64,000 bases of DNA from an uncultured Clostridia bacterium (GTDB lineage Bacteria > Bacillota > Clostridia > Christensenellales > Borkfalkiaceae). Below the pieces are notes generated by a model, which did no database searches, was not told where the DNA came from, and worked only from the letters and a program-made list of their open reading frames with translations. The position numbers and the translations under genes were made by a program. The stretch is from assembly GCA_944342025.1 (NCBI GenBank), contig CALVMD010000002.1, forward strand, positions 113,070 through 177,069. The letters are read 5' to 3'. Position 1 is the first letter of the stretch; every line of letters starts with the position of its first letter. Below, in pieces: positions 1-7,952 of this stretch.

Positions 1-421
1 CCGCTTTTTTCAGGTCAGACAGCACGGATACGATCTTCTTTTCCGCAACGGTCTCCGCTTTGACGGCGACTTCCTTCATCTTTTCCTCTTTGACGAGGCG
101 GATGGAACACTCGACCAGGTCGCGGATCATGCTCTCCACATCCCTGCCGACATAGCCGACTTCGGTATACTTTGTCGCCTCGACCTTGATGAAGGGCGCC
201 TTGACGAGCTTGGCAAGCCGCCTTGCGATCTCCGTTTTGCCGACGCCCGTAGGTCCTTTCATGATGATGTTTTTGGGCGTGATCTCCTCTCTGTCCGCTT
301 CCGACAGTTTGCTGCGCCTGTAACGGTTGCGAAGGGCGATCGCGACAGCGCGTTTCGCTTTATCCTGTCCGATGATATATTTATCCAATTCGTTTACGAT
401 TTGTTTGGGTGATAAACTCAT
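1..421 (-). CDS. hslU: HslU/ClpY ATPase subunit, N-terminal part only
   Basis: This is the N-terminal 140 residues of the AAA+ unfoldase that feeds substrates to the HslV peptidase; the rest lies beyond the left edge. The protein begins [20 protein letters not shown], the typical HslU start, and carries the Walker A motif GPTGVGKT near residue 60, followed by the [11 protein letters not shown] segment typical of the family. The ATG at 419-421 is preceded by a strong AAGGAGG at about 429-435. It is the last visible gene of trmFO-hslV-hslU, but a 342-nt repeat-containing gap separates it from hslV, which is unusual because the two genes are normally close. Identity is secure; the full length cannot be judged. 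Confidence 0.95.
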   Translation of the reverse strand, partial: MSLSPKQIVNELDKYIIGQDKAKRAVAIALRNRYRRSKLSEADREEITPKNIIMKGPTGVGKTEIARRLAKLVKAPFIKVEATKYTEVGYVGRDVESMIRDLVECSIRLVKEEKMKEVAVKAETVAEKKIVSVLSDLKKA

Positions 422-442
422 AATGAAACCTCCTTTCACACG

Positions 443-468
443 ATTCGTTTTGAGCCGTCAAAACAAAT
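443..468. repeat. AT-rich palindromic intergenic repeat, copy 1
   Basis: The sequence ATTCGTTTTGA-gccg-TCAAAACAAAT is an imperfect palindrome. A close relative with a better palindrome lies at 12587-12614 upstream of rbgA. Both sit just upstream of a minus-strand start codon, so they would lie in the 5' leader of hslU and rbgA mRNA. Function unknown. Confidence 0.6.
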
Positions 469-516
469 CGCCGTGACGATCGGGGCGCCCGCCCGGGGCC
501 CCTCAGATTTACAGTG

Positions 517-549
517 TTTCGCAAGCAACAGCTTGCCGAGAAATTGGCG
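517..549 (+). repeat. 33-nt hairpin repeat, copy 1
   Basis: The core reads GCAAGC-AACA-GCTTGC followed by CGAGAAATTGGCG. It matches 722-754 at 32 of 33 positions and resembles 18312-18343, where the hairpin stem changes in a compensatory way. All copies are intergenic. Confidence 0.7.
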
Positions 550-721
550 AGCAAAACACTTACTCGAAAAAGCAAAAATGACACTTTTTGCTTTTTCCCC
601 CAATTCGGCAATCCCTTGCCTTACGGAAAGGGTGTAGCGGCGGCATTGCTACGATATGCGTGCCCTTAAATATGCCGACGCGAGGGGAAAGCCGTTCGGG
701 TTTTCCCTCAAAATCGCACAA

Positions 722-754
722 TTTCGCAGGCAACAGCTTGCCGAGAAATTGGCG
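722..754 (+). repeat. 33-nt hairpin repeat, copy 2
   Basis: This is the second copy of the 517-549 repeat, with one base difference that keeps the stem through a G-T pair. It lies 10 bases downstream of the hslV stop codon on the coding strand, so it would be in the hslV-hslU mRNA. Confidence 0.7.
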
Positions 755-763
755 GGCTCTTTT

Positions 764-1300
764 TTACACCGTCTCCACGGTGATGTGGTCGTTCGTGAAT
801 ACGCAGATCTCGCTCGCGATCTTGAGCGCCTTATACGCGATCTCCTCCGCGGGATAATCCGTCTCCTGCGAGAGGGCGCGCGCCGCCGCCAGCGCATAAT
901 TTCCGCCGCTGCCGATCGCGCAGACGCCGCCGTCGGGCTCGATGACCTCGCCGTTGCCGCTGACGATGAGCAGCTGATCTTTGTCGGCGACGATCATCAT
1001 CGCCTCCAGCTTTCTGACCATCTTGTCGTTGCGCCAAAGTTCTGCAAGTTCGACCGCCGAGCGCATGAGATTGCCCGAAAATTTGTTCAGCATCCCCTCG
1101 AAACGTTCGGAGAGAGAAAACGCGTCGGAAACGGAACCCGCAAAGCCCAAAACGACCTTGCCCCCGTAAATGCGGCGCACTTTGACCGCGTTGTTTTTAA
1201 ATACGACCGATTCGCCCATCGTGACCTGTCCGTCGCCGGCGATCGCCGTTTTGCCGTCTTTTTTGACGGCACATATCGTTGTACCCCTGAATTCAGGCAT
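764..1300 (-). CDS. hslV: HslV/ClpQ peptidase subunit
   Basis: This is the 178-residue proteolytic subunit of the HslUV (ClpYQ) protease, an N-terminal nucleophile peptidase. After the start MPEFRG comes TTICAV, so the catalytic Thr is residue 7 after removal of a short propeptide, an arrangement resembling the Bacillus ClpQ type. Family motifs [34 protein letters not shown] and [16 protein letters not shown] are all present. The ATG has an AAGGAGG-type site about 9 nt upstream. It follows trmFO after about 100 nt and shares the HrcA-type promoter ahead of trmFO. It is complete and of normal length. Confidence 0.97.
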   Translation of the reverse strand: MPEFRGTTICAVKKDGKTAIAGDGQVTMGESVVFKNNAVKVRRIYGGKVVLGFAGSVSDAFSLSERFEGMLNKFSGNLMRSAVELAELWRNDKMVRKLEAMMIVADKDQLLIVSGNGEVIEPDGGVCAIGSGGNYALAAARALSQETDYPAEEIAYKALKIASEICVFTNDHITVETV

Positions 1301-1402
1301 GATCTTTCCTCCTTTAAATAACGATAGAATGCGCTTATTTCAGAGCGCCGTGCCGAAACGCGAACGCATCCGCCGCCCTTTCGGCTTTTTTCGCGCTGTC
1401 CG

Positions 1403-2725
1403 CTATTTGCCCGCAAGCACGCTTTCCGCGCGTTTTGCCATTTCGCGCACGATCTGCAAAGACCGCTCGGCGAACATCCTCTTTTTGAGCGCCTTGTCGC
1501 GCACTTCTTTTTCGAGCGGCTGCAAAACGCCGTAATTGGCGTTCATGGGCTGGAAATCGGCATTGGGCGACGAAACGTGCGCCGCCAGCGCACCGATGAC
1601 CGTGCGCCTGTCTGCGGGAAACGGAGCTTCGCCCTTGCGCTTCATGGCAAGGCTGTATGCCGCCGCAAGCCCGCTCGCCGCGCTCTCGACATACCCCTCG
1701 ACGCCCGTCATCTGCCCCGCAAAGAACACCGTGTCCGCTCCCTTGAGGGAGTAATCCTCCTGCAAAATATTCGGCGAATTGAGAAACGTGTTCCTGTGCA
1801 TGACGCCGTAACGCAGAAATTCCGCGTTTTTCAGCGCGGGGATCAGCGAAAAGACCCGCTTTTGCTCAGGAAATTTCAGATTTGTCTGACAGCCGACGAG
1901 ATTGTACGCCGTACCTTCGCGATTTTCCTTACGAAGCTGCAAAACAGCGTAGGGCCGCTTTCCGTTTTCGTCGTACAGCCCCACCGGCTTCAACATGCCG
2001 AAACGGAGTGTGTCTTTGCCCCTTGCCGCCATGATCTCGACGGGCATGCACCCTTCAAACACGTCGCGCTTTTCAAAATCGCGCGCGATTACCCGCTCGG
2101 CGGAAACGAGCGCGCCTACGAACGCCTCGTATTCTTCTTTGTCCATGGGGCAGTTGAGATAGTCTCCGTCCCCTTTTCCGTAGCGGTCGGCAGTAAACGT
2201 GCGCGAAAGGTCTATGCTCGCCGCCGATACGATGGGCGCCGCCGCGTCGTAAAAGAACAGGTCGCTGCCGAATTTTTCGGTCAGCTCCCCCGCGAGCGCC
2301 TCGCTGGTGAGAGGGCCGGTCGCCACGATCGCGTCCCTTGCGGGAAGTTCCGTCTGTTCCCGCGTGACAAAGCGGATATTGTCAAGTCCGCGCAGTTTCT
2401 CCGTGACGTATTCCGCAAAGGCATACCTGTCGACCGCCAGTGCGCCGCCTGCCGGCACCCTGGTCGCGTCCGCCGCCTCGATGACGAGGGACCCGAGGAT
2501 GCGCATTTCCTCTTTAAGCAGGCCGCAGGCGTTGCCGTACACGTCGTTGCTCTTCAAAGAATTGCTGCACACAAGCTCGCAGAAATTCTGATCGGAATGC
2601 GCGGGCGTGAATTTTTTCGGTTTCATTTCGACAAGCTCGACCGGGATGCCGTGCCGCGCCAGGCAATATGCCGCCTCGCACCCGGCAAGCCCTGCCCCGA
2701 TGACCTGTACAGCGCCTTTTTCCAC
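1403..2725 (-). CDS. trmFO: TrmFO, folate-dependent tRNA (m5U54) methyltransferase
   Basis: TrmFO makes 5-methyluridine at position 54 of tRNA using methylene-tetrahydrofolate and FADH2. The N-terminus has the FAD-binding motif GAGLAGCEAA. The two catalytic cysteines are in ELVCSNSLKSN and FEGCMP, and the C-terminal QMTGVEGYVESAASGL motif is intact. The open frame extends to a TTG at 2740, but GTG at 2723-2725 is the better start because GGAGGG (2733-2738) sits 8 nt upstream; this gives 440 residues. It is the first gene of the trmFO-hslV-hslU unit, matching the Bacillus neighbourhood except that xerC/codV is missing between trmFO and hslV. Confidence 0.96.
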   Translation of the reverse strand: MEKGAVQVIGAGLAGCEAAYCLARHGIPVELVEMKPKKFTPAHSDQNFCELVCSNSLKSNDVYGNACGLLKEEMRILGSLVIEAADATRVPAGGALAVDRYAFAEYVTEKLRGLDNIRFVTREQTELPARDAIVATGPLTSEALAGELTEKFGSDLFFYDAAAPIVSAASIDLSRTFTADRYGKGDGDYLNCPMDKEEYEAFVGALVSAERVIARDFEKRDVFEGCMPVEIMAARGKDTLRFGMLKPVGLYDENGKRPYAVLQLRKENREGTAYNLVGCQTNLKFPEQKRVFSLIPALKNAEFLRYGVMHRNTFLNSPNILQEDYSLKGADTVFFAGQMTGVEGYVESAASGLAAAYSLAMKRKGEAPFPADRRTVIGALAAHVSSPNADFQPMNANYGVLQPLEKEVRDKALKKRMFAERSLQIVREMAKRAESVLAGK

Positions 2726-2767
2726 GCTCTCGCCCTCCAAACATTTGGCACTTTACCGTGCCGAATG

Positions 2768-2794
2768 TTAGCACTCGAATAATATAAGTGCTAA
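2768..2794 (-). promoter_or_regulatory. CIRCE operator (HrcA binding site)
   Basis: The sequence is TTAGCACTC, nine bases, then AAGTGCTAA. This differs by one base from the CIRCE consensus TTAGCACTC-N9-GAGTGCTAA bound by the heat-shock repressor HrcA. It starts just downstream of the -10 box of the trmFO promoter, where bound repressor would block initiation. It implies heat-shock control of trmFO-hslV-hslU. Confidence 0.93.
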
Positions 2795-2797
2795 CAC

Positions 2798-2826
2798 ATT
2801 ATAGTTCATCGCCGCGCTCCTGTCAA
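2798..2826 (-). promoter_or_regulatory. Sigma-A promoter of trmFO-hslV-hslU
   Basis: On the minus strand TTGACA (2821-2826) and TATAAT (2798-2803) are separated by 17 bases, a full consensus match. The predicted start falls near 2791, inside the CIRCE element, giving a leader of about 65 nt before the trmFO GTG. Confidence 0.92.
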
Positions 2827-2864
2827 GGATTTTGCGCGGCGGCCGTAAAATTTATCAAAATAAT

Positions 2865-5186
2865 TTATTCTGCCGATCCTCCGCCCTGTTCCGTCCCCTT
2901 CGGATCTTCTGCCGTCTCTTCGGTATAATCGCAGGAAGAACATTTGACCTGTTTGCCCTTTTTGACGAGATGTTTGCCGCATTTGGGGCATTTTCCGCCC
3001 GTAGGCAGATCCCAGCTCATAAATTTGCAGGAAGGATATTTGGTGCAGCTGTAATAGATCTTGCCCGCCTTGCTCTTCATCCTTTCGGTGGGAGAACCGC
3101 ACACGGGGCAGACGCCCGCAAGCTCCGAAATGCGCTTGTTGGTGCCGCATTTGACACAGTTGAGATATTTTCCGTACTTTCCCGTGCGGTAGATCATCTT
3201 TTCCCCGCATTTGGGGCAGAGAACGTCGGACACTTCGCTCTCGTAAGGCAGAATGGTGGAACACTCCGGATAATTGGGGCAGGCGAGGAATTTGCCGTAT
3301 TTGCCGCTCTTGACGACCATGTTCGCACCGCATTTGGGGCACTTGGTCTCGGAGACCTCGGCGCCCTCGCTTTTAATGTTGGAGCAGGCGGGATAATTGG
3401 AACAGGCGAGATAACTGCCGTAGCGCCCCGTCTTTCTGACCATGGGATGCCCGCACTTTTCGCAGAGGATATCCGTCGGCTCGGCGCCGTCGTTGGCGGC
3501 GAACAGAAGTTTTTCCGCGAACGGCGGATAAAAATCGGAGATGATCCTGTGCCAGTCCGCGCCGCCGTCTTCGATGCGGTCGAGGCTGTCCTCCATCTTC
3601 GCCGTAAACCCGACGTCCATGATGTCGGTAAAATACTTCATGAGAAGATCGGTGATCTTATAGGCGACCTCGGTGGGGACCATGTATTTTCCGTCTTTCG
3701 TGACGTATTTGCGACGGTTGAGTACGGAAATGATGGACGCGTACGTGGACGGGCGGCCGATGCCCTTGTCTTCCATCGCCTTGACCAAAGACGCGTCGGT
3801 ATAGCGCAGAGGCGGCTTGGTGAATTTCTGTTCGGGCAGAAGACGGACGAGGTCGACCTCTTCCCCCTCTTTAAGATCGGGCAGGAGCTTCGACGTTTCC
3901 GCCTCGTCGTCGTCCTTTTTGGAAACGTCCTGATAGACGGCGGTAAAGCCCGCAAATTGCAGGGTTTTGCCGCTCGCTTTGAACGTATAGCCGCTGTTGT
4001 CCACTTTGATCTGCACGCTGTTGTAGACCGCCTCGCTCATCTGCGACGCGATGAAACGCTCGTAAATGATCTTGTAGACGTTATAGTGTTTTTTATCCAG
4101 CACCCCTTTCATGCTCTCGGGCGTGCGGGTGATGTCGATGGGACGGATACATTCGTGCGCGTCCTGCGCGTCCTTTTTGGACTTATAGAAATTGGGCTTG
4201 ACGGGGATATACTCTTTTCCGTATTTTTCCGCGATGTAATCGCGGGCGCGCTGCTGCGCCTCCGCGGAGACCCGCACCGAGTCGGTACGGATATACGTGA
4301 CGAGCGCGATGTGCCCCTCCTTTTCCGTGTCGACGCCCTCGTACAGATGCTGCGCCACGAGCATGACCTCGGGCGAAGTCATGCCGAATTTGTTGGATGC
4401 GTCCTGCTGGAGGGTAGACGTGGTGAACGGCGCGGGCGCGTGCGACTTTGCCAGCGCCTTTTTGACCTCTTTTACGATATACGGCTTCCCTTCGATGGCG
4501 GCAAGGAGAGCGTCCGTCTCCTCTTTGCCCGACGGCTTATACTTTTTGCCGTTCTTTTCGGACAGAAGCGCCTTGAAGGGAGAAAACGCCTTGGGCTTAT
4601 CCTGCAGTTCTGCGTTGACGTTCCAGTACTCTTCGGGCACGAACGCCTGAATTTCGCGCTCCCTGTCTACGATGAGGCGGAGCGCGACCGACTGCACGCG
4701 CCCTGCCGAAAGCCCCGACCGGATGCGCTTGCAAAGGAGCGGCGAAAGTTTATAACCGACCAACCTGTCGAGCACGCGGCGCGCCTGCTGCGCGTCCACG
4801 AGATTGTAGTCGATCTCGCGCGGGTGTTCGAGCGCACTGTTGACGGCCTTGGGAGAGATCTCGTTGAATTCGATACGGTTTTTGCCGTCTTTGAGCTTGA
4901 GCACGTTTTTCAAATGCCAGGAAATGGCTTCGCCCTCGCGGTCCGGGTCGGTCGCAAGGTACACGTTGTCCGCCTTGGCAGCCTCTTCGGAAAGGCGCTT
5001 GATGACCGCCTTTTTATCGGGCGTGACGACGTAGGTCGGCTCGAAATTGTGCTCGATGTCCACGCCCAGCCTCTTTTCCGGCAGATCGCGCACATGTCCG
5101 CCCGAGGCGTCGACCTTGTATTTCCCTTTCAGGTATTTTGCGATCGTTTTCGCCTTGGAAGGCGATTCAACGATGATGAGATCCAT
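2865..5186 (-). CDS. topA: DNA topoisomerase I
   Basis: This type IA topoisomerase relaxes negative supercoils. The 773-residue protein begins MDLIIVESPSKAKTI, has the acidic Toprim motif TDPDREGEA (D80, D82, E84) and the active-site tyrosine Y298 in TYIRTDS. The C-terminus carries a row of five four-cysteine modules (CEKCG, CPKCG, CPKCG, CPVCG, CPKCG), with the last one shortest. The start has AAGGAG 9 nt upstream. It follows dprA as in Bacillus and ends just before the trmFO promoter. Confidence 0.98.
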   Translation of the reverse strand: MDLIIVESPSKAKTIAKYLKGKYKVDASGGHVRDLPEKRLGVDIEHNFEPTYVVTPDKKAVIKRLSEEAAKADNVYLATDPDREGEAISWHLKNVLKLKDGKNRIEFNEISPKAVNSALEHPREIDYNLVDAQQARRVLDRLVGYKLSPLLCKRIRSGLSAGRVQSVALRLIVDREREIQAFVPEEYWNVNAELQDKPKAFSPFKALLSEKNGKKYKPSGKEETDALLAAIEGKPYIVKEVKKALAKSHAPAPFTTSTLQQDASNKFGMTSPEVMLVAQHLYEGVDTEKEGHIALVTYIRTDSVRVSAEAQQRARDYIAEKYGKEYIPVKPNFYKSKKDAQDAHECIRPIDITRTPESMKGVLDKKHYNVYKIIYERFIASQMSEAVYNSVQIKVDNSGYTFKASGKTLQFAGFTAVYQDVSKKDDDEAETSKLLPDLKEGEEVDLVRLLPEQKFTKPPLRYTDASLVKAMEDKGIGRPSTYASIISVLNRRKYVTKDGKYMVPTEVAYKITDLLMKYFTDIMDVGFTAKMEDSLDRIEDGGADWHRIISDFYPPFAEKLLFAANDGAEPTDILCEKCGHPMVRKTGRYGSYLACSNYPACSNIKSEGAEVSETKCPKCGANMVVKSGKYGKFLACPNYPECSTILPYESEVSDVLCPKCGEKMIYRTGKYGKYLNCVKCGTNKRISELAGVCPVCGSPTERMKSKAGKIYYSCTKYPSCKFMSWDLPTGGKCPKCGKHLVKKGKQVKCSSCDYTEETAEDPKGTEQGGGSAE

Positions 5187-5300
5187 AAAAAATTCTCCTT
5201 TGCCGAGAAATCAGTCCTTGCGCCATGCGGCGCAGAAATATTTCATAGCAGGCGCCCCGTCAGAGAGGCGTACGCCCGCCCTTTTTCCGCGCGGCCGCGC

Positions 5301-6371
5301 TCAGGCCTTTGCCCAGCGGTTCCCTCCGCAGGAAACGACGCGTTTTTTCATCTGTAAAAGGACGAGAAGAGGGGCAAGTTCGCTCTCTTTCATGCCCGCG
5401 GCCCGCGCGATCTCCGACACGTGCGCCGCACCTTCGGAAAGAAAATCGACGATCTTTTTCTCCGCAGGCGGGAGCGATTCCTCCTCTTTCTCGGTCAAGT
5501 TTATACCAAAAACGGCGGAAATGTCAACTAAATCGTCCGTCAATTTTGCGTATTCCTTGATGAGCCGGTTACACCCTTCGCCCGATTTTACGCCGATGCC
5601 GTAAGGGAACGCGAACACGTCGCGCCCGTACGAATAGGCGCATTCCGCCGTGATGCGCGTGCCGCTTTTCAGCCCGCCCGACACGACGAGAACGCCCTCC
5701 GACAGCCCCGCGATGATGCGGTTCCGCGCGGGGAACAGGTACTTTTTGGGCGGCTGGGACGGGATATATTCGCTGACGGCAAGGCCGCTTTTTTCCACCC
5801 TGCGAAGGAGATCTCGGTTGCATTCGGGATAAACGTGGTCCAGCCCGTACGCCAAAACGGAAATGACCCTGCCCTTTTTCAGCGCGCCTTCCGCAGCGGC
5901 GGAATCGCCGCCGTCGGCAAGCCCCGTGACGATCGCAAAATATTCGCCGAGCCGTTCGGAAAACTCTTCCGTGCGCCGCATGACCTGCGGCAGGGTGCGG
6001 CGCGACCCCACGATCGCGAAGCGCCGCTCCCGCAAAAGCTCCGTCCTGCCGCGGCAGTAAAGCACGAAAGGCGGGTCGGGAATGGCCCGCAGCTCTTCGG
6101 GGTACAGCGCGGAAAGGCAGGTCACGCAGACGATGCCCTTCTTTTCGTAAGAGGCCAAAAGGCCGCGAAGATACCCGCCGTCCGAAAGAGTCAGGCGCAT
6201 TTCGGCATATTTCTCTTCTCCCAGGATCCCGGAGAGCGCTTTGTCCTCCGAAAAACGGGCCACGAGCGCGTACGGGTCGCGCGCATGCGAGAGCGCGGCA
6301 GCCTTTTTCGCATAATCGAGAGAAAAGCTGTCCAGCCAGATCAGCGCCTTTTCTTCCTTGCCGTAACCCAT
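5301..6371 (-). CDS. dprA: DprA/Smf DNA-processing protein
   Basis: DprA binds incoming single-stranded DNA and loads RecA during natural transformation. The 356-residue protein has an N-terminal helical region, a Rossmann-like core with FAIVGSRRT (about residue 118), GLADGGDSAA and FPARNRIIAGLS, and a C-terminal winged-helix-like segment. It lies 12 nt after comM and upstream of topA, the common Firmicute order. GLADGGDSAA replaces the more usual GxARGIDxxAH, so a commonly conserved Arg and His differ; the effect is unknown. Confidence 0.94.
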   Translation of the reverse strand: MGYGKEEKALIWLDSFSLDYAKKAAALSHARDPYALVARFSEDKALSGILGEEKYAEMRLTLSDGGYLRGLLASYEKKGIVCVTCLSALYPEELRAIPDPPFVLYCRGRTELLRERRFAIVGSRRTLPQVMRRTEEFSERLGEYFAIVTGLADGGDSAAAEGALKKGRVISVLAYGLDHVYPECNRDLLRRVEKSGLAVSEYIPSQPPKKYLFPARNRIIAGLSEGVLVVSGGLKSGTRITAECAYSYGRDVFAFPYGIGVKSGEGCNRLIKEYAKLTDDLVDISAVFGINLTEKEEESLPPAEKKIVDFLSEGAAHVSEIARAAGMKESELAPLLVLLQMKKRVVSCGGNRWAKA

Positions 6372-6383
6372 CTCTTCTCCTTT

Positions 6384-7898
6384 TTACGCCATGTTATCGT
6401 ATTTGCGGTAAGAGACCGCCTCTAAAATATGCTCGGGGCGGATGCGCTCGGAGCCGGCCATGTCTGCGATCGTGCGGGCAACCTTGATGATGCGAGAGCG
6501 CGCCCTTGCCGAAAGGCGCAGGCTTTCGAACGACATCCGCAAAATGTCTTCGCACTCCCCGTCGAGCGGGCAGTATTCTTTGATCTCTTTTTCGCCCATG
6601 TCCGCGTTGGAACGTGCGCCGCCGAAGCGCCCGCGCTGCACTTCGCGCGCGGCCTCCACCCTCTTTTTCACCTCGGCGCTGCGCTCTTCCAGTTCACCGC
6701 CCGCAAGGTCGTCGTATCTGACCGAATCCACTTCGACCTGAATGTCGATGCGGTCGAGCAGCGGCCCGCTCACGCGCGAGCGGTATTTGCGGATGGCGGC
6801 GGGCGTGCAGGTGCAGACCTTGTCCGCCGAACCGTAATTGCCGCACGGGCAGGGATTCATGCTCGCGCAGAGCATGAAATTGGCGGGGAACGTGACCGCG
6901 CCGCCCGCGCGGGTGACGGTGATCACGCCGTCTTCGAGGGGCTGGCGGAGCGCTTCGAGCGTTGAACGGTGATATTCGGGCATTTCGTCCAGAAACAAAA
7001 CGCCGTGGTGCGCGAGGCTGATCTCCCCCGGCTTGACCGTGCGCGAACCGCCCCCGCACATCGCGACGGTGGTCGCCGTATGATGGGGCGAACGGAAAGG
7101 ACGCATGTCCACGATCCCCTCCGCGCCGAGAACGCCCGCGACCGAATGGATCTTGGTGACTTCGAGCGCCTCTTCGAAGGTCATATCGGGCATGATGGCG
7201 GGAATGCAGCGCGCGAGCATGGTCTTGCCCGTACCGGGAGGCCCCACCAGCAGAATGTTGTGCCCGCCGCTGACGGCGACTTCGAGCGCGCGCTTTGCCG
7301 TCGCCTGGCCCTTGACGTATGCGAGGTCAAACTTGTATTCCCTTTCCCCGCCGCTCCGATACGCTTTGACGGGAAGAGGCGGAATGGGATTCAGGCCGCT
7401 GAGATGGTCGACGACCGCCGAAAGGCTGTCCGCCGCATACGTCTCCACGCCCGAAAGGTAAGACGCCTCCTCTTGATTGGCGGAAGGGATGATAAATTTC
7501 GTATACCCCGCCGCCTTTGCCGAGATGAGAAGGGGCAGAATGCCCGTGACGGGGCGCAGTGCGCCGTCGAGGGCGAGTTCGCCCAAGAATACGATGCCGC
7601 CGCAGTCGGCGGTAAGCTGCTCGGTCGCTTTCAGGATGCCGACGGCGATGGCGAGGTCGAACGCCGACCCCTCCTTTTTAATGTCGGCGGGCGCGAGGTT
7701 GACGGTGATCTTGGAGAGCGGAAATTTCCGCCCGCTGTTTTTGAGCGCGGAGCGGACGCGCTCGCGGCTCTCTTTGACGGCGGCGTCGGGCAGGCCGACC
7801 AGCTCATACGACGGAATGCCGTTGTTGATGTCCGTTTCCGCCACCACGGGCACGCCGTCCAGCCCCACGAGCGCAAAACTCATTACTTTCGATAACAT
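6384..7898 (-). CDS. ComM/YifB-family Mg-chelatase-like AAA+ ATPase
   Basis: This 504-residue protein belongs to the ComM/YifB family; in Gram-negative bacteria ComM is a helicase acting during branch migration in transformation. An N-terminal Lon-protease-like fold (through about residue 170) precedes the AAA+ core with Walker A GPPGTGKT and Walker B VLFLDEMPE, then a CPCGNYG segment and a C-terminal Mg_chelatase_C region. GGGAG precedes the ATG. Being adjacent to dprA supports a role in DNA uptake or recombination, though no other competence genes are in the window. Confidence 0.92.
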   Translation of the reverse strand: MLSKVMSFALVGLDGVPVVAETDINNGIPSYELVGLPDAAVKESRERVRSALKNSGRKFPLSKITVNLAPADIKKEGSAFDLAIAVGILKATEQLTADCGGIVFLGELALDGALRPVTGILPLLISAKAAGYTKFIIPSANQEEASYLSGVETYAADSLSAVVDHLSGLNPIPPLPVKAYRSGGEREYKFDLAYVKGQATAKRALEVAVSGGHNILLVGPPGTGKTMLARCIPAIMPDMTFEEALEVTKIHSVAGVLGAEGIVDMRPFRSPHHTATTVAMCGGGSRTVKPGEISLAHHGVLFLDEMPEYHRSTLEALRQPLEDGVITVTRAGGAVTFPANFMLCASMNPCPCGNYGSADKVCTCTPAAIRKYRSRVSGPLLDRIDIQVEVDSVRYDDLAGGELEERSAEVKKRVEAAREVQRGRFGGARSNADMGEKEIKEYCPLDGECEDILRMSFESLRLSARARSRIIKVARTIADMAGSERIRPEHILEAVSYRKYDNMA

Positions 7899-7916
7899 AT
7901 TTCTCTCCCGTTTGAA

Positions 7917-7948
7917 AAAGGAAATTCCGCGGTACGCGGAATTTCCTT
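7917..7948 (-). terminator. Terminator after the GT-C-like membrane protein
   Basis: A near-perfect 14-bp inverted repeat (AAGGAAATTCCGCG with its complement) with a 3-4-nt loop lies between the stop at 7953 and the comM start, with a short T-rich tail on the minus strand. It separates comM-dprA-topA from the upstream gene. Confidence 0.85.
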
Positions 7949-7952
7949 CTGA

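Larger units (their letters stand above)
422..763. other. 342-nt hslV-hslU intergenic region with hairpin repeats
   Basis: No credible gene is present. The region holds two nearly identical 33-nt direct repeats (517-549 and 722-754, one mismatch), each with a short hairpin, and an AT-rich palindrome at 443-468 that recurs at 12587-12614. A further inverted repeat lies near 560-600 (GCAAAAA/TTTTTGC). The short ORFs across it have no ribosome binding site and match each other only because they cross the repeats. Confidence 0.7.

Noticed and set aside
1577-2782. Long plus-strand frame of 401 codons opposite trmFO
   Set aside because: It is the antisense shadow of a secure gene in GC-rich DNA, with no ribosome binding site and a composition rich in Arg, Phe and Leu.
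2832-5357. 841-codon plus-strand frame opposite topA
   Set aside because: Antisense shadow of topA; no family features, and the topA frame carries all motifs.
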